DNA of 64,000 bases from positions 1,672,565 through 1,736,564 of the forward strand of contig NZ_KV917377.1 in the NCBI RefSeq assembly GCF_002019705.1. Reading direction: 5' to 3'. This DNA is from Shouchella patagoniensis. GTDB taxonomy: Bacteria; Bacillota; Bacilli; Bacillales; Bacillaceae_D. The notes below the pieces were generated by a model. It worked only from the letters and a program-made list of their open reading frames with translations, had not been told where the DNA came from and did no database searches. Positions within the stretch are counted from its first letter, which is position 1. The number at the start of each line of letters is the position of its first letter. Below are positions 26,876 to 34,169 of this stretch, piece by piece. Both the position numbers and the translations under genes were made by a program.

Positions 26876-27595
26876 TTAGTACCATTTTTCGTTAAAAACG
26901 GCTTCTATTTCTACATTGTCTGGTAAATTAAAATGGTTTTCTCCTTTTTTTAGGAATAAGTCAGTGAATCGTGACCGTAGATCCAGAATTGGCATCGCTA
27001 GCTCATCATTGTGACGAATTAACCCCTTTTCCGTATCAATCCAAACCCGATCTCCACTTTTAAACGATCTTATTAATCGGAATGGTTTGTTGTCTTTTTC
27101 AATGACAAAATCTGATGAGTCTTCTTCAAATAATATGGCAAAAATAGGCATTGCTTCTGCTGATGCTTCATAATTAATCGTATTGTTTTCGCTATTTAAT
27201 TGAACCTGCTTCTTCAGACCTGTACCCATAGGTTCAGAAATTTGAAAAATAATCTTGCCTGTCTTCAAAAGCCCTTTACCAGAGAAATCGGTAAAATCAG
27301 AAACAAATGCTTTATAGGAAAGCTCTGGTTCATCGAAGAATATAAGTTCTCCTTCTTCCAAAGCCAACAATGGGGCCATCTCTCGCATCATTTTCCTTTG
27401 TTCTTCATAACTTTCCGAAAGCATCAGTACGTCTATTTCAATTTGGCGTTCCTCCCAACGCTTATTTGCAGGTATCACACCATTTTTCACTTCTACGTTT
27501 GTCACTTTGCGCGGTGGAAGTACTGCCCGATTATCCCCAAGAAGTTTTAACCACTTCGAAAAATTAACTCCATTAAATGAAAACCAAGCATTCAT
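26876..27595 (-). CDS. Distal tail protein (Dit), siphovirus type
   Basis: 239 residues. The N-terminus (FSFNGVNFSKWLKLL), the ring-forming beta domain, and the C-terminal galectin-like half (WIDTEKGLIRHNDE, then IEAVFNEKWY) fit the phage-tail Dit family of Gram-positive siphophages and PBSX-like elements. Dit forms the hexameric hub joining tail tube and Tal. It lies between the tape measure and the tail-tip gene, exactly where Dit always lies. GGGGG-type ribosome site upstream. Confidence 0.87.
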   Translation of the reverse strand: MNAWFSFNGVNFSKWLKLLGDNRAVLPPRKVTNVEVKNGVIPANKRWEERQIEIDVLMLSESYEEQRKMMREMAPLLALEEGELIFFDEPELSYKAFVSDFTDFSGKGLLKTGKIIFQISEPMGTGLKKQVQLNSENNTINYEASAEAMPIFAILFEEDSSDFVIEKDNKPFRLIRSFKSGDRVWIDTEKGLIRHNDELAMPILDLRSRFTDLFLKKGENHFNLPDNVEIEAVFNEKWY

Positions 27596-27613
27596 TCATT
27601 GTACCCCCTCTCA

Positions 27614-29578
27614 TTAATACCGTCCTCTAGCACGTACTGCCATTTGGCCTCGCCGCCCAAATTCTGCATCCATAAACGGGGCAGTCACTTTTGCGATCTG
27701 TTTGCCCTCAAGATGTACGGGGACTTCAACTGTCATTCGCTCAAAACTAGAATTTTGAGCGTTTGAACCAAGGCTTTGGTCTAAACGATCAAGACCTCTG
27801 TTAACAAGAGAACCCGCTCCTTGAATATCTGGAAGTGCTAATGCTCTTGTAAAAGCACGTTCGATTGTCGGTATATCATCGTTAATTGAATCTTTAATAG
27901 GCCCACCAAAATTTAATCGATGAATATCCTGAAGTGGTCCTTCTTTCGCTGGTGAGAACGGTAGAAAGTCGCGGACTTTTCCGGCGACATCCGAAATCGC
28001 GCCAGTTACAGAACTGATTGCACCGCGTATACCATCTGCAATGCTATTTACAATGTTCTTTCCTGCCTCTTTAAAACGACCGACGAAGTTCATGACAGCA
28101 TCCAGCGCTCTTTGAATACCATCCGAAATTGCTGTGCGGATATTAGTCATTGCAGTTGTTACACTTGTTCGGACTGAGTTAAAAATATTCGTAAATGTAG
28201 AACGAATAGCGTTTAACCCTGTTGATACAGCGGAGCGCGCCCCTGAAATCCCAGTTGAAATGAACGATCGAATAAAGTTGATTGCAGTTGTTACTACGCT
28301 TTTCACTGTATTAAAGATCGTTGTAAAAATGGTTTGGACTGTATTTAGAGCTGTTGAAATAACCGTTCGCACCATGTTCATTCCTGTTTGTATAATCGTA
28401 CGAATCAGGTTTATCACAGTCGTGACTGTTTGTGAAATGGCAGAAAAAATCGTCGTAAAGATTGTTCGGACAACGTTTAAAACAGTCGTAATAATCGTGC
28501 GAATCATTGTCATTCCTGTTTGGATTATCGTTTTGATTACATTGATTACAGTAGTAACAATAAGCTGAATGGCTGAGAAAATCGTTGTAAAATACAGCTT
28601 AACGATGTTCAAATAAGTTGTAATTACAGTTTTAATGAAACTCATTGCACTCGAAATAAAGCTCATAATAAAGTTAATAACGGTGCCAATTACTGTACTA
28701 ATGGCATTCCAAACCGTTGATATAACAGATTGGATAGCTGGCCATGCTGTTTGCATTAAATTTGAAATGAACCCCATTACTGATTGGACTACAGACCAAA
28801 TTGTTTGAAACACCGTCTCTATAAGCGGACCAATGAAGGTAAGAGCCGTTGAGACAGCTGATTTAATTGTTTCCCAAACGGAAAGAACCCCATTTTTAAA
28901 TGTCTCATTTGTATTCCACAAATGAATAAATAAAGCAACCAACCCTGCAATTGCAACAGCAATGAGTCCAATCGGTCCAAGTGAGATCCCAAGAACATTT
29001 GATAGAGCTTGAATCGTGCCAATGACGGACATAATCGATTCTTTCAACGGACCAACCGCTTCAAGCGTTGACCCCATTCCGCCAACAAGTTCAAAGAATG
29101 CTTCACTCCAATTTCCTTCAGATAAACTTGAACTAATGGAACTGAAACTTTCCGTAATACCAGTAGCAAAATTGGTTGCTTGCGTTTGTACCTCTGTTAA
29201 TTGTGTGCCTAATGTGGAAACAAGTTGTCCCGCTTCACCAATTTTCGCTGTATCAATTGGCAAGTTAAAGGAATCCATTGAAGATTGGATTCCACTAAAA
29301 GAAACACCCATTTCTTCGAGCGAGCTTTTCAACTGGGAAACTTGCTGTTTCGAAGAGGCCATGCTTTCTGTAAGGCTAACAAACGCTCCACCCCAATTTC
29401 CCCCTTGAATCTGACTATTGATTGAACTGAACTGTTCACTTATCCCCCCCGCAAGATTTGAAACTTCAGAATGGACTGACCGCATTTGCGTCTCTAATGA
29501 ACCTAGCTGTTTACCTGCCTGTTCCAATTGCTCAAAACGAATATTAATTCCTAAAGCTTTTCCGGAAAATAAATCCAT
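27614..29578 (-). CDS. Phage tail tape measure protein
   Basis: 654 residues from the ATG at 29578, which has AAGGAG upstream and overlaps the stop of the GT frame (TAATG). The N-terminus is a coiled coil; hydrophobic stretches at about 195-215 follow, then at least four degenerate repeats of about 42-44 residues (about 285-500) of the form TTVINxIxTIIQTGMxMxRT. The C-terminal part (SPAKEGPLQDIHRLNFGG) is typical of tape measures. In the family, length sets tail length at roughly 1.5 angstrom per residue, which would give about 98 nm. No lytic transglycosylase or peptidase domain is visible. Confidence 0.87.
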   Translation of the reverse strand: MDLFSGKALGINIRFEQLEQAGKQLGSLETQMRSVHSEVSNLAGGISEQFSSINSQIQGGNWGGAFVSLTESMASSKQQVSQLKSSLEEMGVSFSGIQSSMDSFNLPIDTAKIGEAGQLVSTLGTQLTEVQTQATNFATGITESFSSISSSLSEGNWSEAFFELVGGMGSTLEAVGPLKESIMSVIGTIQALSNVLGISLGPIGLIAVAIAGLVALFIHLWNTNETFKNGVLSVWETIKSAVSTALTFIGPLIETVFQTIWSVVQSVMGFISNLMQTAWPAIQSVISTVWNAISTVIGTVINFIMSFISSAMSFIKTVITTYLNIVKLYFTTIFSAIQLIVTTVINVIKTIIQTGMTMIRTIITTVLNVVRTIFTTIFSAISQTVTTVINLIRTIIQTGMNMVRTVISTALNTVQTIFTTIFNTVKSVVTTAINFIRSFISTGISGARSAVSTGLNAIRSTFTNIFNSVRTSVTTAMTNIRTAISDGIQRALDAVMNFVGRFKEAGKNIVNSIADGIRGAISSVTGAISDVAGKVRDFLPFSPAKEGPLQDIHRLNFGGPIKDSINDDIPTIERAFTRALALPDIQGAGSLVNRGLDRLDQSLGSNAQNSSFERMTVEVPVHLEGKQIAKVTAPFMDAEFGRRGQMAVRARGRY

Positions 29579-30266
29579 TACCTTGCTCCTTTCCACTTGC
29601 TTGCCTCAACTTCCATATTTCCTTCATCCCATTCGGCTACACTACGGTTCTTTTTATCTTGCACGAACCTCCGAAATGCACTATCTTCCGGTAGCCCGCG
29701 GACAAAAACCAAGAACCGCCTCCAGGAAAGGCGGTTCTCTAAACCATCTCTTGTTAAATTCAACCTGTAAAAACGGTAAAAATCGGCTTCAAGAGCTGCC
29801 CAAGCCCAAATAATTATCCTTGAATCTTGGTTTTTTTTTGAACCGTGTTTGATGTAGCCGCTGAACCTTTGACATCATAACCCCATAATTTCATAATGTC
29901 AGGTACTACATGCTTAAAGACGAAATTTACACCTGCATTTGATTGTTCTAAATGTTTAAGAAACTCTTTTCCTAACATTAACTCGATAAAGTCGTACATT
30001 TTCTCTTCTGGTACGGCCATTTGTGTCTTGCCCTTTACCTTTTGTACGCAATGGCGAAAATAGAAGGTCGCAAATTGAAACGGCATTTCCGTTGGAATTT
30101 CAAATAAATTTCCGGCGAATTTGACATATTGGTGTTTTTGCTCGTTTAATTCCTCTGCTAAAGCATCATCATAATCAGCTACTAACTGTTCTTGCTGGAT
30201 TTGCGAAAGCTCTTCGGCTTTTTCATTAAGAATCTGCAAGCGGTCCGTTGAGTTATTCGCCAACAT
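29578..30266 (-). CDS. Tail assembly chaperone GT fusion made by -1 frameshift
   Basis: Minus-strand reading from the G gene start passes into the -1 frame at the A9 run (29831-29839) and continues NQDSRIIIWAWAALEADFYR, then NLTRDGLENRLSWRRFLVFV, to a stop at 29578. The downstream part is the DUF5361-like T extension of siphophage chaperones, with the typical ALEADFYR...LSWRR pattern. It has no start codon of its own at the front (the ATG/TTG at 29763 is internal), so frameshifting is the natural way to express it. Expected total about 230 residues. Confidence 0.8.
29814..30266 (-). CDS. Tail assembly chaperone G
   Basis: 150 residues. The ATG at 30266 follows AAGGTGG; a GTG three codons earlier is possible. 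Helical and acidic, with the family pattern FAGNLFEIPTEMPFQFATFY, then a MYDFIELMLGKEF region and a poly-Lys end where slippage occurs. It coats the tape measure until tube polymerisation. Overlaps the tail tube gene by 14 bases, and sits between tube and tape measure as in siphophages. Confidence 0.82.
   Translation of the reverse strand: MLANNSTDRLQILNEKAEELSQIQQEQLVADYDDALAEELNEQKHQYVKFAGNLFEIPTEMPFQFATFYFRHCVQKVKGKTQMAVPEEKMYDFIELMLGKEFLKHLEQSNAGVNFVFKHVVPDIMKLWGYDVKGSAATSNTVQKKTKIQG
29831..29839 (-). other. Slippery site for programmed -1 frameshift
   Basis: On the minus strand the zero-frame codons are GTT CAA AAA AAA ACC; the A AAA AAA heptamer lets both tRNA-Lys slip back one base. 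It lies 15 bases before the G stop codon. This is the conserved expression device of lambda G/GT and its Gram-positive counterparts. Confidence 0.78.
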
Positions 30267-30681
30267 CTGCACCACCTTCGTCGATAATTAATTTTGTATT
30301 AACACGAAACTCCCCTGAGAACGTATAGATACCTTCCGATACAGAACCTTCCTCTTCATAAGTTGTAAAAAACCCTGTTAATGCATAACCTGATCCGCTC
30401 GCATCTGTATGTTTAATCACAGCCTCTTGTCCAAGTTCAGATACACGCTTAAGCTCTGATTGTCCATCATCTTCCAGCAGCGCAATCCCCTCCATTGAAA
30501 CTGTTTCACCAACTGAAGCAGCAATAAATTTTTGACGAAAAACGCCGCCGCCTTCTACTGTATCACCAAGACCTGTTACATCCGCTTCTTCTACTTCAAG
30601 CGAGTGTGTAAATGATGTTAGTTTCGCTACGATTTGTCCGTTTACTTCAACGCGTGTTCCTGCAAATTTTTTCTCTGACAT
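30253..30681 (-). CDS. Phage tail tube (major tail) protein
   Basis: 142 residues, beta-rich. Family-like features are the N-terminal KKFAGTRVEVNGQIVAKLTSFTHS, the loop VTGLGDTVEGG and a C-terminal strand FSGEFRVNTKL. It fits the short TP901-1/phi13-type tail tube group. Ribosome site GGGGG before the ATG. It is the first gene of the tail operon and follows a LexA-type box; no tail terminator, connector or capsid gene precedes it. Confidence 0.8.
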   Translation of the reverse strand: MSEKKFAGTRVEVNGQIVAKLTSFTHSLEVEEADVTGLGDTVEGGGVFRQKFIAASVGETVSMEGIALLEDDGQSELKRVSELGQEAVIKHTDASGSGYALTGFFTTYEEEGSVSEGIYTFSGEFRVNTKLIIDEGGADVGE

Positions 30682-30775
30682 TATTAATTCCCCCGTTTAG
30701 ATCAATTTTTTTTGGTGCCGGCACACCTAACGAATGTCGTAGTTTGGTTTTACCTAACCTTGCTACACTACTATC

Positions 30776-30805
30776 ATAATACAGAACAAATGTTCTGTCC
30801 TGTCA
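30776..30805 (-). promoter_or_regulatory. Tail-operon promoter with LexA box in its spacer
   Basis: On the minus strand TGACAG (30805-30800), 18 bases, TATTAT (30781-30776). The spacer is filled by the 18-bp palindrome ACAGAACAAATGTTCTGT (30781-30798). Its core GAACAAATGTTC (30784-30795) fits the Bacillus SOS box GAACRNRYGTTC at every defined position; only the outer C/G pair is A/T. LexA bound here would block the promoter until DNA damage. No other phage repressor gene is present. Confidence 0.68.
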
Positions 30806-30827
30806 TCTTTCTGCCATTATTCTGCCA

Positions 30828-30855
30828 TTGATTTGTGTTAGTATAGACTTATAAA
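30828..30855 (+). promoter_or_regulatory. Promoter for the first DUF4429/SHOCT gene
   Basis: TTGATT, 16 bases, TATAAA (30828-30855), about 70 bases before the ATG at 30927. It is back to back with the tail promoter; the LexA palindrome ends 30 bases upstream of its -35. Confidence 0.5.
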
Positions 30856-30926
30856 ATAAAACAACAAGAATGATAGATTAATAGTTCTTTTTTCACATCG
30901 GTAGCCTAAGATACGGAGGAAAAACT

Positions 30927-31778
30927 ATGAATAAAAGATTTAAAGGACAAGGTTCTTCTCTATTTGTTGAACATGACAAAATTATATTGTCACATGGCAA
31001 GAATAAACAATTAACTAGTAAATCTAAGCCTGAAATAGAAATATTCTATTCAGATTTAGATCGGTTAGTTTTAGATAAACCAGGACTCTTCTCGGGATAT
31101 TGTTATTTTCTAAGAAAAGGATACGAAATTGATTCAATGAAAAAAACGGACATTATGGTGGATGAATATGCTATTACACTTGCTTTTTTTCCACAGTATA
31201 AACAGTTTTTAAAAGCACAGGAATTAATTAATCAACATATAATCCGAGCAAGGCAAGAAAACCCTAATAAAAATGTAAAAAAAGATAATCAGAGGAAATT
31301 AGTAAGCGAACTGCTTGATAATTCCGATAAAAACATTGAGTTTAAAGGATATTCAGGCAGCATTTGTGTAAGTGCTCGGTCAGTCATCATTAAGTACAAA
31401 CCAATTTTACATAGAGGGGGAAAAGGTTCAAAATCAATTGATATTGGCCGAATTTCGAGCATATCTATTTCAAAACCTTCCATAACAAGTGGAAAAATAC
31501 AGATCTTTTATGAAGGTTTTTCAAGCAGAGGATATAGAAGTTTAAATGAAGAACCAAACGAAATAGCTATTACCAACATTAATCACTACAATCAAATGGT
31601 CGAGGCTAAGGAACTAATTGAAACACTGCAAGCTTATTATACGAGCGAAGGTCTTTCACTACAGCAAGTTGTAGATTCTTCCCCCGCCGACGAAATTCGC
31701 AAATATAAATCCCTTCTTGATGATGGAATTATTTCAGAAGAAGAGTTTGAAAATAAGAAACAAGAGTTGTTAAGGTAA
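30927..31778 (+). CDS. DUF4429/SHOCT domain protein A
   Basis: 283 residues. Two related beta-rich PH-like halves (about 1-105 and 125-245; FKGQGSSLFVEHDKI and FKGYSGSICVSARSV begin them; each continues with a KPG/KPS...SG motif) are followed by a C-terminal SHOCT helix pair (DEIRKYKSLLDDGIISEEEF). SHOCT domains occur at the ends of many proteins and probably mediate oligomerisation. No signal peptide or membrane span. GGAGG precedes the ATG. Divergent from the tail operon and paralogous to the next gene. Cargo, regulator or immunity function is unknown. Confidence 0.82.
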   Translation: MNKRFKGQGSSLFVEHDKIILSHGKNKQLTSKSKPEIEIFYSDLDRLVLDKPGLFSGYCYFLRKGYEIDSMKKTDIMVDEYAITLAFFPQYKQFLKAQELINQHIIRARQENPNKNVKKDNQRKLVSELLDNSDKNIEFKGYSGSICVSARSVIIKYKPILHRGGKGSKSIDIGRISSISISKPSITSGKIQIFYEGFSSRGYRSLNEEPNEIAITNINHYNQMVEAKELIETLQAYYTSEGLSLQQVVDSSPADEIRKYKSLLDDGIISEEEFENKKQELLR

Positions 31779-31797
31779 ACCACTTAAAAAGGCACAG
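31684..31797 (+). repeat. 114-bp direct repeat, copy 1 (3' end of gene A)
   Basis: Identical to 32671-32784 except at 31760 (A instead of G). It covers the SHOCT-coding end, the stop codon and 18 bases beyond, offset 987 bases. The rest of the two genes is clearly diverged, so this part was recently homogenised or copied. Confidence 0.95.
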
Positions 31798-31817
31798 TTG
31801 TCGCTGCACCTTTACTT

Positions 31818-31875
31818 TCATTCCAGAGGAGAACTTTCATCTTCCCATACGACAAATAGGTAAAATGCAATTTCT
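31818..31875 (-). pseudogene. Vestigial C-terminus of the ArpU-type regulator
   Basis: On the minus strand this intergenic bit reads EIAFYLFVVWEDESSPLE-stop, against KLCYLFAIWEDESPLE-stop at the end of the intact ArpU gene (32804). It lies in the same place relative to gene A as the real ArpU end does to gene B. A tandem duplication of about 1 kb that carried the end of arpU explains it. Confidence 0.6.
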
Positions 31876-31925
31876 TAGATGCACTTTGCTATATTCAGTA
31901 AAAAGAAGATTGTTAGGAGGGATTA

Positions 31926-32765
31926 TTGTTGGATAAACAAACAGTATTTAAAGGTCAAGGTTCTGTTCTTACTGTAAAAGATAATAAAATTACCATTAAA
32001 CATGGGAAAAGAAGACAATTTGCTGATAAAACTAAACCTATTATAGAAGTAGATATCACAGACATTGATTCAGTAGTAATGATTAAACCTGGCATAACCT
32101 CGGGATATTTTTATTTATTAAGAAAAGGACATTCAATTGGTACATTATCTAAATTGTATATCTTGGGAGATGAATACGCAGTCGCACTCCAATTTAAACC
32201 TCACTATAATAATTTTTTAAAAGCAAAGGCATTGATGGAAGAGCAGCTTATATCCTTACAAGATCACACAAAAGCAGATGTTTCAGAAGCTTCTCGCCTT
32301 TACAATACATTACTTATTAATGAAGAAAAGACTCTAACATTTAATGGTCAAACTGGAAACTTAATCATTAGCCTTACTTCATTGACGTTCGAATATAATC
32401 GTCTTCATGCTGGGGCCTCTGATAAAAAAACAATAAGCATTGATAAAATCAGCGGTATTTCTTTATCAAAACCAGGGTTTTCTTCTGGGAAAATCAAAAT
32501 TAACTACGAAGGGTTTCAGCGTAGAGGCTTTGGAACGTTAAAAACCGATGAGAATGAAATATGGATCTCCACTATTAGCCAATATAATTCATTACTAATC
32601 TTAAAAGATTTGATTGAAATTATACAGAGTAGCGCAGACCATGTATCAGACTCTAATCTCTCACTGTCATCCGCCGACGAAATTCGCAAATATAAATCCC
32701 TTCTTGATGATGGAATTATTTCAGAAGAAGAGTTTGAAAATAAGAAGCAAGAGTTGTTAAGGTAA
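31926..32765 (+). CDS. DUF4429/SHOCT domain protein B
   Basis: 279 residues, starting at a TTG (31926, or the next TTG at 31929) with AGGAGG just upstream. Same architecture as protein A: two PH-like DUF4429 halves (FKGQGSVLTVKDNKI, FNGQTGNLIISLTSL) and a SHOCT end identical to A. The N-terminal parts are only about half identical, so the paralogues have diverged while the 3' ends were kept the same. Convergent with the ArpU-type gene, 38 bases apart. Confidence 0.8.
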   Translation: MLDKQTVFKGQGSVLTVKDNKITIKHGKRRQFADKTKPIIEVDITDIDSVVMIKPGITSGYFYLLRKGHSIGTLSKLYILGDEYAVALQFKPHYNNFLKAKALMEEQLISLQDHTKADVSEASRLYNTLLINEEKTLTFNGQTGNLIISLTSLTFEYNRLHAGASDKKTISIDKISGISLSKPGFSSGKIKINYEGFQRRGFGTLKTDENEIWISTISQYNSLLILKDLIEIIQSSADHVSDSNLSLSSADEIRKYKSLLDDGIISEEEFENKKQELLR

Positions 32766-32784
32766 ACCACTTAAAAAGGCACAG
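32671..32784 (+). repeat. 114-bp direct repeat, copy 2 (3' end of gene B)
   Basis: Second copy of the repeat at 31684-31797, with one mismatch. Looser similarity (GCTG..CCTTTACTT..CATTCCA) continues past it into the ArpU gene end, matching the vestige after copy 1. Confidence 0.95.
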
Positions 32785-32803
32785 CCGTTGCTGGGCCTTT
32801 ACT

Positions 32804-33217
32804 TCATTCCAAAGGACTCTCATCCTCCCATATAGCGAACAAATAACAAAGCTTCTCAAAGGCTTTATTTTTAATTCGATAGTACTGCCGTTCGCTAATT
32901 AACATGTCCATATACACTTGATAGTCAAAACGGTCACTTTCTTGTAAATAGCGACGCACAATAAGCTCTCTTTCCGTTGAAGCTAGCTTATTTACACAGT
33001 CCTCAATCATTAATAAAAAGGCTTTCCGTTTAGCTGCGGCGTCAATATTCTTAATGGCTGTTTGTTCAGTCGATGAGAAGAAAGAGCGTGGTCCGCTTGC
33101 AGGAACCAATTGAAAACTTTGTGTGGTTTTCGGTTGTTCCTCATATGAAAAGGTTAATTTATATAAGTTATACTTTGAAAGCTTTTGTTCTACGTACCTT
33201 TTTTCTTTTTTATTCAT
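32804..33217 (-). CDS. ArpU-family late transcription regulator
   Basis: 137 residues from the ATG at 33217, preceded by AGGGAG. The longer frame to 33352 runs through the neighbouring terminator and is not used. An N-terminal KKEKRYVEQKLSKYNLYK segment and a C-terminal sigma-70 region-4-like helix-turn-helix (ELIVRRYLQESDRFDYQVYM, SERQYYRIKNKAFEKL) fit ArpU/late-activator proteins of Gram-positive phages, which turn on structural and lysis genes. It reads toward the tail operon and is the only phage-type regulator nearby. Confidence 0.8.
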   Translation of the reverse strand: MNKKEKRYVEQKLSKYNLYKLTFSYEEQPKTTQSFQLVPASGPRSFFSSTEQTAIKNIDAAAKRKAFLLMIEDCVNKLASTERELIVRRYLQESDRFDYQVYMDMLISERQYYRIKNKAFEKLCYLFAIWEDESPLE

Positions 33218-33301
33218 TACAATCTCCCTTCCAAGCCAGATACTTCGTTTTATAAAGAGAGAAAGTAAACAAAAAAACAAAAAATACGGGAATTTTTTAG
33301 T

Positions 33302-33338
33302 ATAAAAAAGTGCTCTACCTGTTACAAAGGAGAGCACT
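33302..33338 (-). terminator. Terminator of the ehu operon
   Basis: AGTGCTCT (33309-33316) pairs with AGAGCACT (33331-33338), and T6 follows on the minus strand. It lies seven bases past the ehuA stop codon and marks the right-hand border of the tail module. Confidence 0.85.
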
Positions 33339-33344
33339 CTACTA

Positions 33345-34169
33345 TTATGCATTAAATCTTCCTAAAAAAGATTGTAACCGGTCTGTCTTTGGGTTATTAA
33401 TAACATCATCTGGCGTACCTTCTTCTGCAATTTTTCCATTATCAAGAAAGAAGACGCGGTCTGCGACATCGCGAGCAAAATCCATTTCGTGAGTAATTAA
33501 CATCATCGTTGTTTCTCCTTCAGCCGCAATATCACGAATGACTTCTAACACTTCTCCTACAAGCTCTGGGTCAAGTGCTGCCGTCACTTCATCAAATAAC
33601 ATGACTTTAGGTTGCATAACTAGAGAGCGAGCAATTGCAACTCGCTGTTGCTGACCACCAGACAATTGGGAAGGATACATATCAACTTTGTCCGATAAAC
33701 CTACTTTCTCGAGCATTTTTTTTGCCCGTTCTTGGGCTTCTTGCTTGCTTAATCCAAGTACGTGAATCGGTGCTTCTGTGCAATTTTTCAAGATCGTCAT
33801 ATGAGGAAACAAATTGTATTGTTGGAATACCATGCCGATATTCCCTCGAACTTTACGTAAATGTTTTTCATCCGCAGGAACAAGCTTACCATTTACTTCT
33901 TTATGCCAAAGCATCTCCCCGTCAACTTCAATTGTTCCTTCACTCGGCTGCTCAAGTGTCATTAGCATCCGAATAATTGTCGTTTTTCCCGATCCTGATG
34001 GACCAATTAACGCAATCTTTTCACCTTGTCTAACATCAATATTTAAATCGTTTAATACGATCGTATCACCAAAAACCTTCTTTACATTCCGATAACGAAC
34101 AATGACATCTGCTAAATCTTGCTTAGCAATCACTTGTTCTTCTTGTTCTTGTTCTAATACTTCACTCAT
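33345..34169 (-). CDS. ehuA: Ectoine/hydroxyectoine-type ABC transporter ATPase
   Basis: 274 residues. Walker A GPSGSGKTT, Q loop VFQQYNLFPHM, signature LSGGQQQR, Walker B VMLFDEVTAALDPE and the H loop LITHEMDFA are all present. It belongs to the polar amino-acid uptake branch. The ectoine assignment rests on the binding protein of this operon. Its start overlaps the upstream permease by four bases (ATGA). Last gene of ehuB-ehuC-ehuD-ehuA. Confidence 0.88.
   Translation of the reverse strand: MSEVLEQEQEEQVIAKQDLADVIVRYRNVKKVFGDTIVLNDLNIDVRQGEKIALIGPSGSGKTTIIRMLMTLEQPSEGTIEVDGEMLWHKEVNGKLVPADEKHLRKVRGNIGMVFQQYNLFPHMTILKNCTEAPIHVLGLSKQEAQERAKKMLEKVGLSDKVDMYPSQLSGGQQQRVAIARSLVMQPKVMLFDEVTAALDPELVGEVLEVIRDIAAEGETTMMLITHEMDFARDVADRVFFLDNGKIAEEGTPDDVINNPKTDRLQSFLGRFNA

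Noticed and set aside
28134-28568. 144-residue plus-strand frame opposite the tape measure gene
   Set aside because: It is the antisense of the Val/Thr/Ile repeats; no ribosome site and only Val/Ile/Arg-type composition produced by the opposite strand.
20535-30681. Contractile (PBSX or R-type) tail
   Set aside because: No sheath, baseplate spike or wedge genes; the order tube-G/GT-tape-Dit-Tal is that of non-contractile tails.
20535-33217. Complete prophage
   Set aside because: No integrase, replication, terminase, portal or capsid gene and no att-like repeats at the borders.
33217-33352. Longer ArpU start at 33352
   Set aside because: The extension crosses the ehu terminator and encodes a hydrophobic leader with no ribosome site; the ATG at 33217 has AGGGAG.
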